NCBI RefSeq assembly: GCF_000003815.2
Contig: NC_049995.1
Location: 513,920 to 577,919, forward strand
Source of the DNA: Branchiostoma floridae
Lineage: Eukaryota > Chordata > Leptocardii > Amphioxiformes > Branchiostomatidae
Length of the DNA stretch: 64,000 nucleotides
Direction: 5' to 3'
Each line of letters opens with the position of its first letter. The stretch's first letter is position 1. Of this stretch, positions 13,801-24,231 are shown one piece after another. A program made the translations under genes and the position numbers. The notes under the pieces are model-generated. The model ran no database searches and was not told the DNA's origin. It saw only the letters and a program-made list of their open reading frames with translations.

Positions 13801-16800
13801 GATACGATAAGTGTGTTTATTAAAGTAACTTTACCCATACGTGTTAAATTCTTTGTCTTCCAAGGAAATAAAAGTTTATCGATCTTAGTGAATTTCCTAT
13901 CAAAATTTATACTAATTATATCAGAAAGTTGTACAGGAATATGAATTCCCAAAAGGTCGATGGGGCCGTCTGTCCATTGAATTGGCAAAGGACAAGGGAG
14001 ATGTGTACTCTTTAGAGAGCCTATACGTTTTATTTTACATTTATCGAAATTTGGAATTAACCAGATAACCAGATAATAAAGAGAAATCTTCTAAGTCTTT
14101 AACTAATGAGTAGAGGGAACCAAGTTTCGGGGCCAAAGGGAAATTAGAATCATCGGCATATTGAGAAATTTTGGACTCTATACCGTACGTAGTTAAGTCT
14201 TCTATTTCATTATTATTTCTTCTAATAGCTAAAAGTTCTACTCCTAAAATAAACAAATAAGGCGAAAGAGGACAGCCTTGGCGAACTCCACGGGACAGGA
14301 TGAAGGGGTGGGAAATATGTCCATAATTAATTACCTTACTACTAATGTCTTTATATAAAACTTTTATCCAATTAATCAATCCCTCACCAAAGCCAAAGTA
14401 TTCGAGTGTTTTAAAAATGAAATCAAGTCTAATTGTGTCAAATGCTTTTTTCAAAATCTGCAACAAAAATTAAACCAGGTAAGTCATTACGTTCATAATA
14501 TTCTATAATTTCAAAAATCCGACGTATATTGTCACTAAGACCCCGTTCACACTCAAAAAAATGAAGCGGCTTCAACGTCGAAGCCGCTTTAACGTGCAAG
14601 CCGCTTAAAAAAAATCACGTTCACACTCATTTCAGACAATCCGATTAATCGCACACAATTCCGTACCTGGGCTTCAGGTACTTTTTTACAACATTGTTTG
14701 TAGGTTTTCTCAAACCCACTCTTAATAGTCTTATATCATGATCCAGAGAGAAAGCTGTTCAAAGATATGCTTGTTTTTTGTGATTTTTTTTTTAGCTTGC
14801 TGTGTTTCCTCTCTCTTCGCGTGATAAAAAAAAGCTTTGTTTGCTTCCCATTCCACTTGCCTTGACCCTACAGCGATTTTTTTCTTTCCAGACATTATCA
14901 TTGGGCACAAAAATCAGTAGCGTGAGCAAACCTGTCAGTGTGGCGTGTGTTCCTGCTCCCGATACCTGGATATATAACCTCCAACAGGGGGCAAATCGGA
15001 AATTTGCATAGAATCTATCCCGCGTTGCGTTCACACTCGCGATTTCAGCCAAGCGGCTTGTTCACAAGTGTCTCAAACTACCTCCCAGGGATGGATTGCA
15101 AACGAGCCGGATCGGTGAAAATCCAAGCCGCTTGGAGCGTTCACACTCAAGAAAACGATCCGGATCAAGCGGCTTCGACGTTGAAGCCGCTTCATTTTTT
15201 TGAGTGTGAACGGGGTCTAATGCACCTCCCTTGTAAGAAACCAGTCTGATCATGTGATATTAGATTAGGAATTATTGCTTTCATACGCAAGGCTATACAT
15301 TTGGAAAGAATACGTGAATCACAGTTCAACAATGTCAAGGGGCACCAGTTTTTAATCTGAGACGGGTCCCGTGGAGTCTTGCTTTAGTAAAAGAGTAATA
15401 AGACCGGATTTTTGGTGGTCGGTTAAATGCCCCATCCGATAAGAAAAGTTAAAGGAGTCAAGCATGGGTTTCTTCACATACTTAAAGAAAACTCTATAAA
15501 AATCAACAGGTAGGCCGTCTATTTCAGATGCTTTTCCAGATGAAAATGAATCTATAGATTCTTTGAGTTCTTTTTCGGTAATTTCCCCTTCACATCTGTC
15601 TCGTTGATCAACAGATAAAGAGACATGGGGTGGGTCGGGAAAAAGATGTCAAAGTATCGCTCTCTAAAGACATCGGAGATTCTTTTAAGGAATAAAGGTC
15701 GGAAAAAAACTTAACTTGTTCGATTAAGATATCTTGAGGGTCGGTTTTAACCAATCCCTCGGCCGTAATAAGTTTACTCATATTTTTTCCGCACGTTTCC
15801 TCTATTCATCAGGTTCAATAAGGGTTTTGTGCATTTTCCCCCCTGTTCCATCCACTTGGCTCTCCCCCCTCTGATCATATTACTGGATTTAGTTTGGTAT
15901 AATAATTCTAATTGCTGTTTCTTATTTTTTGATATTTGAAAGGTGTCTGTGTTAAAAAGTGTATCTAATTCTTTTTGCAGACTGTCGATCTCCTCAGAGA
16001 GAGAAAATACAGTATCTTTATTTTGTTTAGCTTTCCATGAAGAAAATTTGATAATATGTCCGCGAACGGCACATTTAAAAGCTTCCCACACAACGTGTGG
16101 ACTAGCTGAATTAACATTGAAATGGCAAAAAATCTGTTATGAATTCTGAGGTTTCCTTTATAAAAGTTTTATCGTATAACAAATCCTGGTTCAGCCTCCA
16201 ATACCCGCATCCACGAGTATAAAAGTAGAAGTGGTAACAGTGAGACCAATGAGAGAGTGGTCCGACCTTAAACCATCTTCTATACTAGCGTCACCTACAG
16301 CAGAGGTTAAGGAAAAGGAAGTTATAAAATAATCTATCCTACTGGCCTGGTGCCTACGTCTCCAAGTATAACGTGTTGATCTGGGATTATAATATCTATA
16401 AATATCGTGTAAATCTAAATTCGCGCATAAAGTGTTAATAGCTGTACGACACTAAGGGTGATAAACTGCAGCGTGATGCCCAGCTCTGTCAATCTCCGGG
16501 TTCAATATGGTGTTAAAATCACCAACAATAATAGTATTCAAATCTGACGCTATATGATTGTGTATTATTGCTTCAAGGTTGTAGAAGAAGTCTGGGTCAT
16601 CAGAGTTAGGGGACCGCTCACGCTCCTTCGAGTCAAAAACTAGAAAAACGCTTGAGTTTCACACTGAAACTGGCCTATTTATATGTATATGCCAGATACA
16701 GATACAGATGCGAACGCGCGTTACATTGACAAAACCAAAAGCCCGTCGCGCCGGAGGTTACCGTCCGGTCACAGCCTAATTAGTTTTTAATCCATGTCAA

Positions 16801-17206
16801 ACTGCTGAAGAGTGATGGTACTAATAATCATGCCCTACGGTGGCATAAGACATATATTATTGAAAAGCTGGCCAAGGAGTTTAGCCGACCAAATGACACC
16901 AAGGAGACTAGCAGAACGTCAAATGACCCTCATTGAATGTCTAGAATACTTCGCCAGCTTTACAATGCTAGGTTTTTCCACCGATGGAACTGCTACCGGA
17001 TTATGGTAACACCAGGTCTTCTGTGAAAAGAGAAAATATTGTCCATGCATGTAATAATGAACAACACCCTTACCGTGTGGTTGTATAGATCGTCTGAAGA
17101 CACGATGTTCGGGTTCTTCATCCTTTCCATACCACGTCACAGCAAGGTACGCGGCGACAGTCAGAACCAGCACCAAGGGCACTCCTACCCCCACTGCCTT
17201 CTTCAT
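1..17206 (-). CDS. Gene A: signal-anchored MACPF-domain protein, 20 exons visible, 3' end off window
   Basis: Spliced gene rebuilt from splice sites and from its paralogue (gene B). Exons in transcript order: 17074-17206, 10702-10818, 9867-10043, 9447-9517, 9016-9113, 7717-7867, 7422-7534, 6898-7045, 6547-6629, one from 6175 into the gap, 5876-6068, 5013-5294, 4715-4807, 4268-4361, 3800-3937, 3473-3552, 2593-2677, 1712-1798, 858-946 and 1-104 (runs off the window). All junctions keep one frame, giving about 814 residues with the gap exon taken as 107 nt. Residues 4-23 are a hydrophobic anchor. Residues 45-250 are a linker with a Cys-containing end. Residues about 250-560 are MACPF: GVGFD near 260, SY repeats near 310, and the YGTHF-x6-GG signature near 406. 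MACPF proteins of the perforin/complement C6-C9 family oligomerise into membrane pores. Residues 560-814 match no family I recognise. Most donors are GTAAG or GTGAG-like; 6898 (GTGCAG), 5013 (GTGTAA) and 3800 (GTTTGG) are weaker and were chosen by phase and by agreement with gene B. No disruption is visible. Confidence 0.85.
1312..1696. mobile_element. piggyBac-like MITE (copy 1)
   Basis: 385 bp between TTAA at 1308-1311 and 1697-1700. Ends are imperfect inverted repeats (CCATCAATCCAACG and GGTGGTTTGAGGG). Contains several short palindromes of the form GGGGTCA-n-TGACCCC. Located 12 bp from the exon at 1712-1798. The internal right half aligns with the right half of the element at 23271-24231. 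Confidence 0.7.
5013..5294 (-). CDS. Gene A exon for C-terminal part of MACPF domain
   Basis: This 282-nt exon encodes the last strands and helices of the MACPF fold, including a WLKSIPSYPKPI segment that matches the conserved W...P.PI pattern near the end of MACPF domains, then a Cys-rich end. The left end is set at 5013 (donor GTGTAA) because only that choice keeps frame with exon 4715-4807. The neighbouring GT two bases away would break the frame in both paralogues. It is nearly identical to 41942-42223. Confidence 0.85.
5396..5800. mobile_element. Foldback-type MITE in gene A intron
   Basis: Two arms of about 125 bp (5396-5525 and 5668-5800) are inverted copies, sharing for example TTTAGCGGGTATTTCAATAA. 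They surround a 140-bp loop. It lies between exons 5876-6068 and 5013-5294. The matching gene B intron (42224-42472) lacks it, so it either arrived after the duplication or was lost from B. Confidence 0.65.
5876..6068 (-). CDS. Gene A exon with MACPF signature motif
   Basis: This exon encodes the diagnostic MACPF signature, RYGTHFIKSAKFGG (aromatic-G-T-H-aromatic, six residues, GG), followed by a Ser-rich segment. It is 193 nt long, phase 2 at both ends, and identical in length to gene B's 42473-42665. The acceptor is TTGCAG and the donor GTAAG. The signature is the strongest single reason for assigning the gene to the perforin/complement superfamily. Confidence 0.9.
6175..7534 (-). CDS. Gene A MACPF core, N-terminal half (exons 7-10)
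   Basis: Exons 7422-7534, 6898-7045, 6547-6629 and the start of the exon at 6175 carry the front half of the MACPF fold. The first includes GVGFDGRGEYSS, corresponding to the Gly-rich aromatic-Asp segment at the start of MACPF domains. The second has the Arg-Gln-Ser-Tyr repeat and ends in a GWGFQ segment. The third continues into a long helix-like stretch typical of the transmembrane-hairpin region. The fourth exon is lost in the gap at 6178-6328 except for three bases; its intact counterpart is 42783-42889 in gene B. Confidence 0.8.
6178..6328. other. Assembly gap
   Basis: 151 N. Hides gene A exon 10 (counterpart 42783-42889). Confidence 1.
10967..11290. repeat. Dispersed TTAACC-TATTCAGA repeat family member
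   Basis: Left end GTTAACCATATTCAGATCGG, then CTAACTCCTGCAAG and GGTTGGAACCATTATATGGG align with 38518-38870 and 56311-56642. Lies just upstream of gene A exon 2, in the first coding intron. Confidence 0.5.
12290..16640 (-). mobile_element. Decayed L1/Tx1-type non-LTR retrotransposon
   Basis: Reads right to left. At 16260-16600 there is an AP-endonuclease remnant with a VGDFNT motif and a later R-I-D-Y ... SDH segment. At 15774-16091 is the linker ending RAKWMEQGGKCTK. Then come reverse transcriptase pieces: QTGFLQGR at about 15220-15250, GVRQGCPLSPYLF at about 14250-14290, and QYADDS near 14150. Next is the post-RT W..K.LTRMGKV segment at 13653-13988, and a C-terminal CSLC zinc-finger-like motif at about 12790-12850. 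The first half of the endonuclease is missing (5' truncation). Several frameshifts, including an extra A before the catalytic region, and a MITE at 14539-15217 show it is dead. It lies in the first coding intron of gene A and has no counterpart in gene B. Confidence 0.85.
14539..15217. mobile_element. Harbinger-like MITE inserted in LINE
   Basis: A 679-bp element with long terminal inverted repeats of more than 45 bp starting GACCCCGTTCACACTC and ending GAGTGTGAACGGGGTC, flanked by TAA at 14536-14538 and 15218-15220. Removing the element and one TAA makes the reverse transcriptase frame continuous, which proves the ends and the 3-bp target duplication. TWA target duplications are characteristic of PIF/Harbinger elements. 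No transposase is present. Confidence 0.8.
17074..17206 (-). CDS. Gene A exon with start codon and signal anchor
   Basis: The ATG is at 17204-17206. A 3' splice acceptor (T-rich tract then CAG) lies nine bases upstream, at 17216, so the 5'UTR must begin in an earlier exon. The first codons encode MKKAVGVGVPLVLVLTVAAY, a basic start followed by an uninterrupted hydrophobic stretch, then a charged Lys/Asp/Glu/Arg-rich segment. This fits a signal peptide or a type II membrane anchor. I prefer anchor because no clear cleavage site follows. The donor is GTAAGG. The exon leaves in phase 1 and joins 10702-10818 in frame. Confidence 0.8.
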
Positions 17207-17543
17207 GTTGAAGAACTGAAAAAAAGGAAATAAGAACATGAATATAAATCTTAATTTAGTTCGCGTTTTTGACAGTGATTAAAGAACGACCATAAGAAAC
17301 ACAGTGGTCCTAGCTAGATTTAAGATATCTTGTCTAAATATTACACCGTTCGAAGTATGGAAGTCTTATCTTGACAAAGAAAGTTATTAGACTGTTTTCT
17401 CATGAATCATGTGAACGATAGTACTTCTATTTGCAGTATTTAGATGTAGCAACATTAATTGTAATAGCCTTTATTGCACATTATCATATAGCCAGGCGCC
17501 GCGGACCAATCAGAAGGCCCCGTTCCACGTTGGTTATGACGCC

Positions 17544-18207
17544 NNNNNNNNNNNNNNNNNNNNNNNNNNNNNNNNNNNNNNNNNNNNNNNNNNNNNNNNN
17601 NNNNNNNNNNNNNNNNNNNNNNNNNNNNNNNNNNNNNNNNNNNNNNNNNNNNNNNNNNNNNNNNNNNNNNNNNNNNNNNNNNNNNNNNNNNNNNNNNNNN
17701 NNNNNNNNNNNNNNNNNNNNNNNNNNNNNNNNNNNNNNNNNNNNNNNNNNNNNNNNNNNNNNNNNNNNNNNNNNNNNNNNNNNNNNNNNNNNNNNNNNNN
17801 NNNNNNNNNNNNNNNNNNNNNNNNNNNNNNNNNNNNNNNNNNNNNNNNNNNNNNNNNNNNNNNNNNNNNNNNNNNNNNNNNNNNNNNNNNNNNNNNNNNN
17901 NNNNNNNNNNNNNNNNNNNNNNNNNNNNNNNNNNNNNNNNNNNNNNNNNNNNNNNNNNNNNNNNNNNNNNNNNNNNNNNNNNNNNNNNNNNNNNNNNNNN
18001 NNNNNNNNNNNNNNNNNNNNNNNNNNNNNNNNNNNNNNNNNNNNNNNNNNNNNNNNNNNNNNNNNNNNNNNNNNNNNNNNNNNNNNNNNNNNNNNNNNNN
18101 NNNNNNNNNNNNNNNNNNNNNNNNNNNNNNNNNNNNNNNNNNNNNNNNNNNNNNNNNNNNNNNNNNNNNNNNNNNNNNNNNNNNNNNNNNNNNNNNNNNN
18201 NNNNNNN
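17544..18207. other. Assembly gap
   Basis: 664 N, just upstream of the gene A start exon. Confidence 1.
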
Positions 18208-18539
18208 CAAAATGCAAAGTAAAGCAGTGTATACATAATTGTATACTTGATAAAGAAGGAAAATAAAAGAGATATATTTTGATTTTAATTCTAATTTTGA
18301 TTCTACTTACGCGAGTTGATGGGTTTGACTTCTTTTACGTATGCAGTAGGTTATAACTGCTTCAACATTTCCATATTAGATAAAAAGGTATTCAGCACTT
18401 AAAAAAGGACTACAGCATTTCCAGAACGCGAAATATCAAAAGTCGCCCAGTACCATGAAAGACAGATAGAGGTCCTCGTTTTCCTAAACCGTCCCCACCC
18501 ACCGAATATCACGTCAGAAGCGGTCGAACAACCAAGAGC

Positions 18540-20000
18540 CGTTCCTAGCCACTGGCAATTTGTAATTACTGCACGTCATAGGTCACACAGAATGACTGTT
18601 CACAACAGGGACTGATTTCACTCCGGGTGGCTAAAATGAACAAGATTCATGAACATAGGCGTTGTGGGCTGAGAGCTAAAGGAACAAACAACTGCAAGAC
18701 GATGGATTTTCAACGAAGCACAGTTCGATTTTACTTTATCAGTCAGATAAAGGGCACGGGGCTGATAAGTGGGTGGAGTGGATCTTCGCTTGGTGAAACA
18801 TGAGAGGTGATTATTCGTAGCTGATTTTTCATTTTATTTAACCAAGTAAGGCCATAGCATCTATGACCATGTATATGTTATGTGTAATCTCCAAGCAGAT
18901 CCTATGGTGCCACAAGATAGTATCAAAGCTGGGGTATAGCAGACAAAAGGGAGTCAAGCTGGCACCGGTCAAAGGGGGTCAAATGGGCACCAGTCGCATA
19001 CACAGGCCGGCTTCATTCCTCTAGAAGCTTTTTATACTATCTTAAGCTACCGTAGGATCTGCTTGGAGATTATGTTATGTGTTTTTTTTATTTATGAGAA
19101 TGCTACTCATAAGTCTTCCGACAGGATTGAATTTACGATCCGTGGTGGCAACTTTGTATGTTTGAAAGTGACCTTTGAATGTTCGGCTGAGTGAGCACGA
19201 AAACAAGCCAAGCCTGTATGTGGACAATGTAACATAAGATATATCTTCATGTATCCTGAAGTTGTGCACAACCATTTGCCATTGTCATTTGTGTTTTCCC
19301 CAGTTTAAAAAAAACTTGTGACTTATGGAAGGACAAGCTCTCCCTACGAGTACGGGGGGGAGGGGGGTGTCTTAACAATTGAGTGTGAACGCAAGAACAG
19401 AGGTTTAATGCTAGCCTTGAACAAAACTGGTTGTATGGCCGGGAGCTTTTACTCCCCGCTAATAAAGGCCGTCAGACAGTATATTCGGGTGTGCGACCAC
19501 AAAGACTGTCACATACAAAGGAATGTGGAAAATATCATTGACTGAATTCTAGTATATTCCTAACAGCACTATCTAGAATACAAATATACATGCAAGTATC
19601 CTTGACACACTGGAAGTGTAAAAGCTTGAGTTATTTTCTAATCAACTTGGACTGTCTACGTCCAGTGCAGCACAAAGTGGCGAGAACTGCTTGAACTGTT
19701 TGTAGCCGCCACGCATCAACTCATGATGTAAGCGATTGATTAATTGTACAGCAAAAGCAGGAATTTTAGTGCTGGGTGTTAACTCCAAGAATTGATTCGA
19801 TCATAAAGCCAAATCTAATAGGCATCACAAAATAAACGTAACTAAATAATACGACAAAATTGGATACAAAGCTATAGCTAGCTGTGAGCAAAACCGGTCG
19901 GACAACCGGGCCTAGGAGCCGTTTCTAGCCGCTGGCCTTTGATTTGGGGTCATAAGGTCATACATTCTTGACTATTGACAGAAGAGACTGGATTTTAGTC
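18540..20000. repeat. Upstream repeat of gene A homologous to the 1.73-kb array
   Basis: 18545-18700, 19130-19550 and 19885-20000 align with successive parts of the array at 57531-61520 (for example GAGTGTGAACGCAAGAACAG and the GTCGGAC..CC..AGGAG region followed by ACAGAAGAGACTGGA). Single copy here, interrupted by the MITE at 18885-19072. Confidence 0.6.
18885..19072. mobile_element. MITE with 9-bp target duplication (188 bp)
   Basis: Terminal inverted repeats begin TAATCTCCAAGCAGATCCTA on both strands, extend about 45 bp with mismatches, and are flanked by TGTTATGTG at 18876-18884 and 19073-19081. A 9-bp duplication points to a Mutator-like or similar transposase in trans. Fragments with the same end motif occur near 27301 and 51305. 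Confidence 0.75.
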
Positions 20001-20153
20001 TATTTTGCGCAGTAAGTCTTCGTCTAAGGTCTTCAAACAAGCACCTAATACCACCTCAGCAAAGTGGAATTTTACGATGCAATTTTCTATTGTACATCAT
20101 CTTCAGAATGGAGCTAACGATCTGTAGATAAATGGGATCTGAGTGATATACGA

Positions 20154-20393
20154 TGCACTCTCACTAGACGTGGGGCACGCTTGCGGCATTGCTGTGTTCG
20201 TTCACTGCGTCACTGTTTTGTTTTTTTCTCCGATCTTTTATCATTCATATATTGCGCAATACGTAAAAGTATGGCATAAAAGATGACAAATACACAACAA
20301 ATAAGAACATTCGTTCTTTATCTCTGTAATTCGTTGACTATCTTCCGAACCCAGCAAAGCCGCAAGCGTGCCCTGCGTCTAGTGAGAGTGCAC
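20154..20393. mobile_element. MITE with GCACTCTCAC ends (copy 1)
   Basis: About 240 bp. Left end TGCACTCTCACTAGACG, right end CGTCTAGTGAGAGTGCA, with internal inverted CACGCTTGCGGC / GCCGCAAGCGTG. An A/T-rich centre. A second copy is at 49323-49566. Confidence 0.65.
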
Positions 20394-21887
20394 ATTTAGT
20401 TTTAAAATAGAAGTGACTATAAGTCAGTGACTTCCAACAATTGTTTACTGACGAGGTTTTCTTGATCACTCGGTGATTTCAAGGACTCGATCTGTAATCC
20501 TAGGTCACCGAGTGTTTCACGTAACATGCATTTTAGGCAAAATATATTCAACTTTGGCTATTTTGGAAGTTTGCGACCTTGAGGCAAACAACACTTTTTG
20601 ATGAAGATGGCTGACATTTTGACATCGGCTTTGCCATGTCTGACAGTCGGCATAACATCGTCAGACCAACGAATACCAATAATCATCGGAGAAGGAACGC
20701 CTCATTCACACAAACGAAGTAACACCGGTACTTTATTTTTCTAAAGACAATGGTGAAAGATGCTAGTGTCTTCGTTGGAATGTCTGAGGGTATCAATAGA
20801 TCAATACTGTACAATGTTGAGCAAACTATTCCATTGTAAACATTCTGTGAAAATAATTGAAAAATCTCTCATAGTTGATTCTACTGCGCAACCTTTATTG
20901 CTACCTTTAACCCCCCCTTAGCAAACAAATGCAGGACTGACCATGGAACAACATGGCAGGATGGCAAATTAGCTCCAAACTCATACTAATGGTGGGCGGG
21001 GAGTAGCACCTCCCCCCTAGCACACCTTCACACATTTTCGCCAGCATCTTGGTCATTTAATGAGGGAATCATAGGGGTCGGCTTGGACATACCTTAAAGT
21101 ACCAGAGAGCTAGATTTGTATAATTTCTGATTGATTATTTATCAACGCAAAAATTCTTAAACAGTTACGACTAATTCCAGTCCTAATGTGAAGATTTGTA
21201 TAGTAATATCCATAGTCAAGATGTTAAGTAAAAAGTCGAAACCGGGCGTATTCTATTCTGTAATTCAAGTTTTTATATGAATATGCGCGATCTTTGGTAT
21301 TCTGAATTGCCCCCTTTCTAAACCGTTAAAACAGAAGTGTGTGAAATAAAAGTAGAAAGATCACTCTTACATACGTGCTGTTTTTTCTACGTGCTTCGAA
21401 GTTTTGAGATCCGGACATAAGTAAAGGCGGTCTGACCGATGGTTAGGCTAGTGTCTTGATGAAGCTTCCGTTACAAATAAAGAACTGAGCTCAGCCGATG
21501 TGTCGGCGAGCTGCAAAATGACTTTCACGGACAAAGACGTCTTGGCGATTACTAGTGCCTTTGGCGACTTCTAGCTCGCAATGTCAGCTGCGCAACAAAA
21601 CGGCACAAATGACGACAACTAAAATTTTCCGGAATGACACATTTACATCGAGCACGGACGGCAAGATTTTAGGGAAAAATACGATCGACGCTCGGACGCA
21701 AATTCTCCTGGCGTTCGCTTGGATTGTAACGCGGGCTTTCAGACAGAATGTGTTAATGTCATACGCCAGATCAAACACAAGATCCTTTAAACTTTGTCAG
21801 GCACTAACATGTGAATTCATCCGAGTGCTATAAGATAGTACGCGTTGGATCCCGCATAGCTCTCGGATTCTAACCGTGGCCGTAATA

Positions 21888-22091
21888 CCCCTGTCACATT
21901 TGGCAAAAATCGATCGGACGACGATTCTGCGGCAATCGCCCGAGCCTCGCTTATAAAAAAATATTGCACAACAATTGTACAAGGTATAAAGTATGGCTTG
22001 TATGTGACAGGGACGGTTTTCAGGTAAAAAATACGCGCAACCCTCTGTCTTCCATCGATACGCCCGAAGATCGTGGATAATGTGACAGGGG
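21888..22091. mobile_element. MITE with CCCCTGTCACA ends (copy 1)
   Basis: 204 bp, ends CCCCTGTCACA and TGTGACAGGGG, flanked by TA. An internal TGTGACAGGGACGG repeats part of the end. A second copy is at 63721-63948. The flanking sequence (GGATCCCGCATAGCTCTCG before, CGAAGGGTAT after) also occurs at 62782-62880 without the element. Confidence 0.65.
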
Positions 22092-22910
22092 TATAATGGA
22101 ACCTCGGGGTCTGCGTGATCCACCGAAGGGTATCCCCTACTTGATTAGCGGTAGAATGTAGGACAAGATTTAAATATAAAGAATGGAAAAAGTGTATAGA
22201 TTTTTGTTCTTTCACATCTACTTATTTGACTTTTAAATTCACGTTTTCTGATTATTTTCAAGAGACGGCATATACGTGCTTATTTAATAGCTGCTTTGTA
22301 CGATGTACAACATGGTGAAAAACATTTTGGATGAAAATTAGTGCGTGCGGATGTCATCCATTTAATTGAATAAACATGGCGTAAGACGTCGCCCATACGA
22401 TGCTCTTACAAACGTCTGTATATTCGTAAACATTGAATCATTCTGTACCTGGCCTAGTTGGACATTAGAATCAAAGGTATTCTATGATGTTTCGAATACC
22501 CTGACGGCTATGATCAAAAGAAAAAAGGTGTTTTTTTTTAATTAAGTACAGCAAGCAAGGGTATATAACTAGACAACCAAGCAACATGGGGACACAATTT
22601 CCTGTATTAAAAAAAATTCTTTCATTCTCTTGGCCAAGCCTCGTTCTACCAACAACTTGGCACACACAAAATATCATAATATCTTAAAAACTATATGTGG
22701 TAAGCTAGCTCGTATAAAATTAAAAGGTACACAGAATACAAAGCCTCTCGAAGGGTAGGGCCACGTGTGCATAATAATGCGCATGGGAATAAAAGTAACA
22801 AAGAAAAAAAGAGTTAAGGAGATTTGAGTACGTAGAAGTAACACCGCAAAAAGGTAAAATAAAACTAGAAAGTAGAAAGATTAAATTTTTCTCCAACATT
22901 TGGAGCTCAC

Positions 22911-22987
22911 CTGTTGTTTCCAACTTGTCTTCCAGCACGACGCCTGTCACAGCAGTAAACAGCGCAGCTACAGCGAAACGTTTGACG
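22911..22987 (-). other. Possible 5' untranslated exon of gene A
   Basis: A good donor (ACAG then GTGAGC) ends a roughly 75-nt stretch, and gene A needs an exon upstream of 17216. In the frame that would join to the gene A start there is an upstream TGA and no ATG, so it could only be non-coding. The equivalent position for gene B would lie beyond 64000. There is no transcript evidence; an unrelated exon or chance is equally possible. Confidence 0.25.
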
Positions 22988-23270
22988 TGTGTGCGGCAAA
23001 GACATGATCATGAGGAGGGCGGAGTGGAAAGGAGGCGTACTTCAAAAGGGTCTGACCAATACGTACATCTGTTACAAAGGTAAATATGACATCACCAATG
23101 TCATACCCATGTAGGCTTACATAGCTTTGAATGTGATTGGTCAATGTTAAATAAGGCTTTTGTGTTTGTTAATGAGATGCGGCTAGTCACAGACCTGCAT
23201 TGTATATCAACGAGTATGATGTAGGACTAAAAACTACCACCTAAAAGAACAATCAGATTAGGTTTATTAA

Positions 23271-24231
23271 CCCTCAAGCACCCGACCTTTTTTTGCGACT
23301 AAAATGACCGAGTGGGGTCCAAACGGACCCCAAAATGTTTTGTTCATAAAATCTCAGTTCCAATTCTTATCGGTGATCATTGTACATACTTTGCTTCGTC
23401 AATGTAAGAGGAATATTTTGAGATGTTAAAGCGTCGCTAATTCCAGCTCATTATCATAATTTATGCAAAAGATCAGAAGGACCACGTTTTGTACTAAACC
23501 TATTCTTACCAGAGAGGGGAATTTGGAGGCCCTCAGCAACTTTTTTGCCGCATAACTCATGAACGGCTAATGCTCAAGCTACGAAACTTCGTAATATATC
23601 ACAAAATATAGTTAGCAAACATTTTTGGTCAATAAATTAAGTTTATCAGTTTTTGGGTTGCCATGGCAACGGAATTCGAAAAAGCATATTTTTGCCAAAA
23701 AATGTCAATTTCGATTTAAACAATGTTTTCTTGGTAAACTACACTTGTTTTCCAACAACAAAGAAATTCTAGGAAATTCAATGTTATTTTCATGATTCAA
23801 AATTTATAATTTATGCTAATTTCATGACGTCATTAGTGAAAATCCAAAATGGCCGCCCTTATTATCTAATTGACGTGATAATGTCGTCATATTTCATGGT
23901 AATGACACAGAAATATCTATGAGGATTTAGCTATACATGTTTAGTATCCTCTAAAAGTTTGGTGGTCATACGAAAATTAGTTAAGGAGTTAGTCTCAAAA
24001 GTTTGCTTTAAAAACTGCTGGGGTCCATTTGGACCCCAGACGGACTGAACACGGACTTTCTTAATAATTTCCACAGTATTGGACCAATCTTCGTAAAAAC
24101 TTCAGAGAAGGTGTAGAAGATATTGTTCAACAAAGTCACGGAAGGATTTTTTCTTCAGATCAAAAATGTTCAAATGATACATCAAAATTTACGCCTGGGG
24201 TCCAAATGGACCCCACTCGGGTGTTTGAGGG
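23271..24231. mobile_element. piggyBac-like MITE (copy 2)
   Basis: 961 bp flanked by TTAA at 23267-23270 and 24232-24235. Left end CCCTCAAGCACCCGA, right end TCGGGTGTTTGAGGG. TTAA duplications and CCC termini are the piggyBac hallmark. Three internal palindromes GGGGTCC-A/T-rich-GGACCCC lie near the left end, at about 24022 and near the right end. No transposase ORF. Confidence 0.75.

Larger units (their letters stand above)
19560..23260. other. Region upstream of gene A
   Basis: Contains two MITEs (20154-20393, 21888-22091), a possible 5' exon (22911-22987) and blocks at 21830-22440 that recur at 62780-64000. A short inverted pair CTCGGTGATTTCAAGG / CCTAGGTCACCGAG lies at 20468-20514. No promoter element can be assigned with confidence. 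Confidence 0.4.

Noticed and set aside
14802-15249. ORFs of 60-103 codons on both strands
   Set aside because: They lie inside the Harbinger-like MITE and read through its inverted repeats; no domain resemblance.
17431-18236. Long ORFs of 227-263 codons on both strands
   Set aside because: They consist almost entirely of N and exist only because the gap has no stop codons. The same applies to ORFs over the other gaps.
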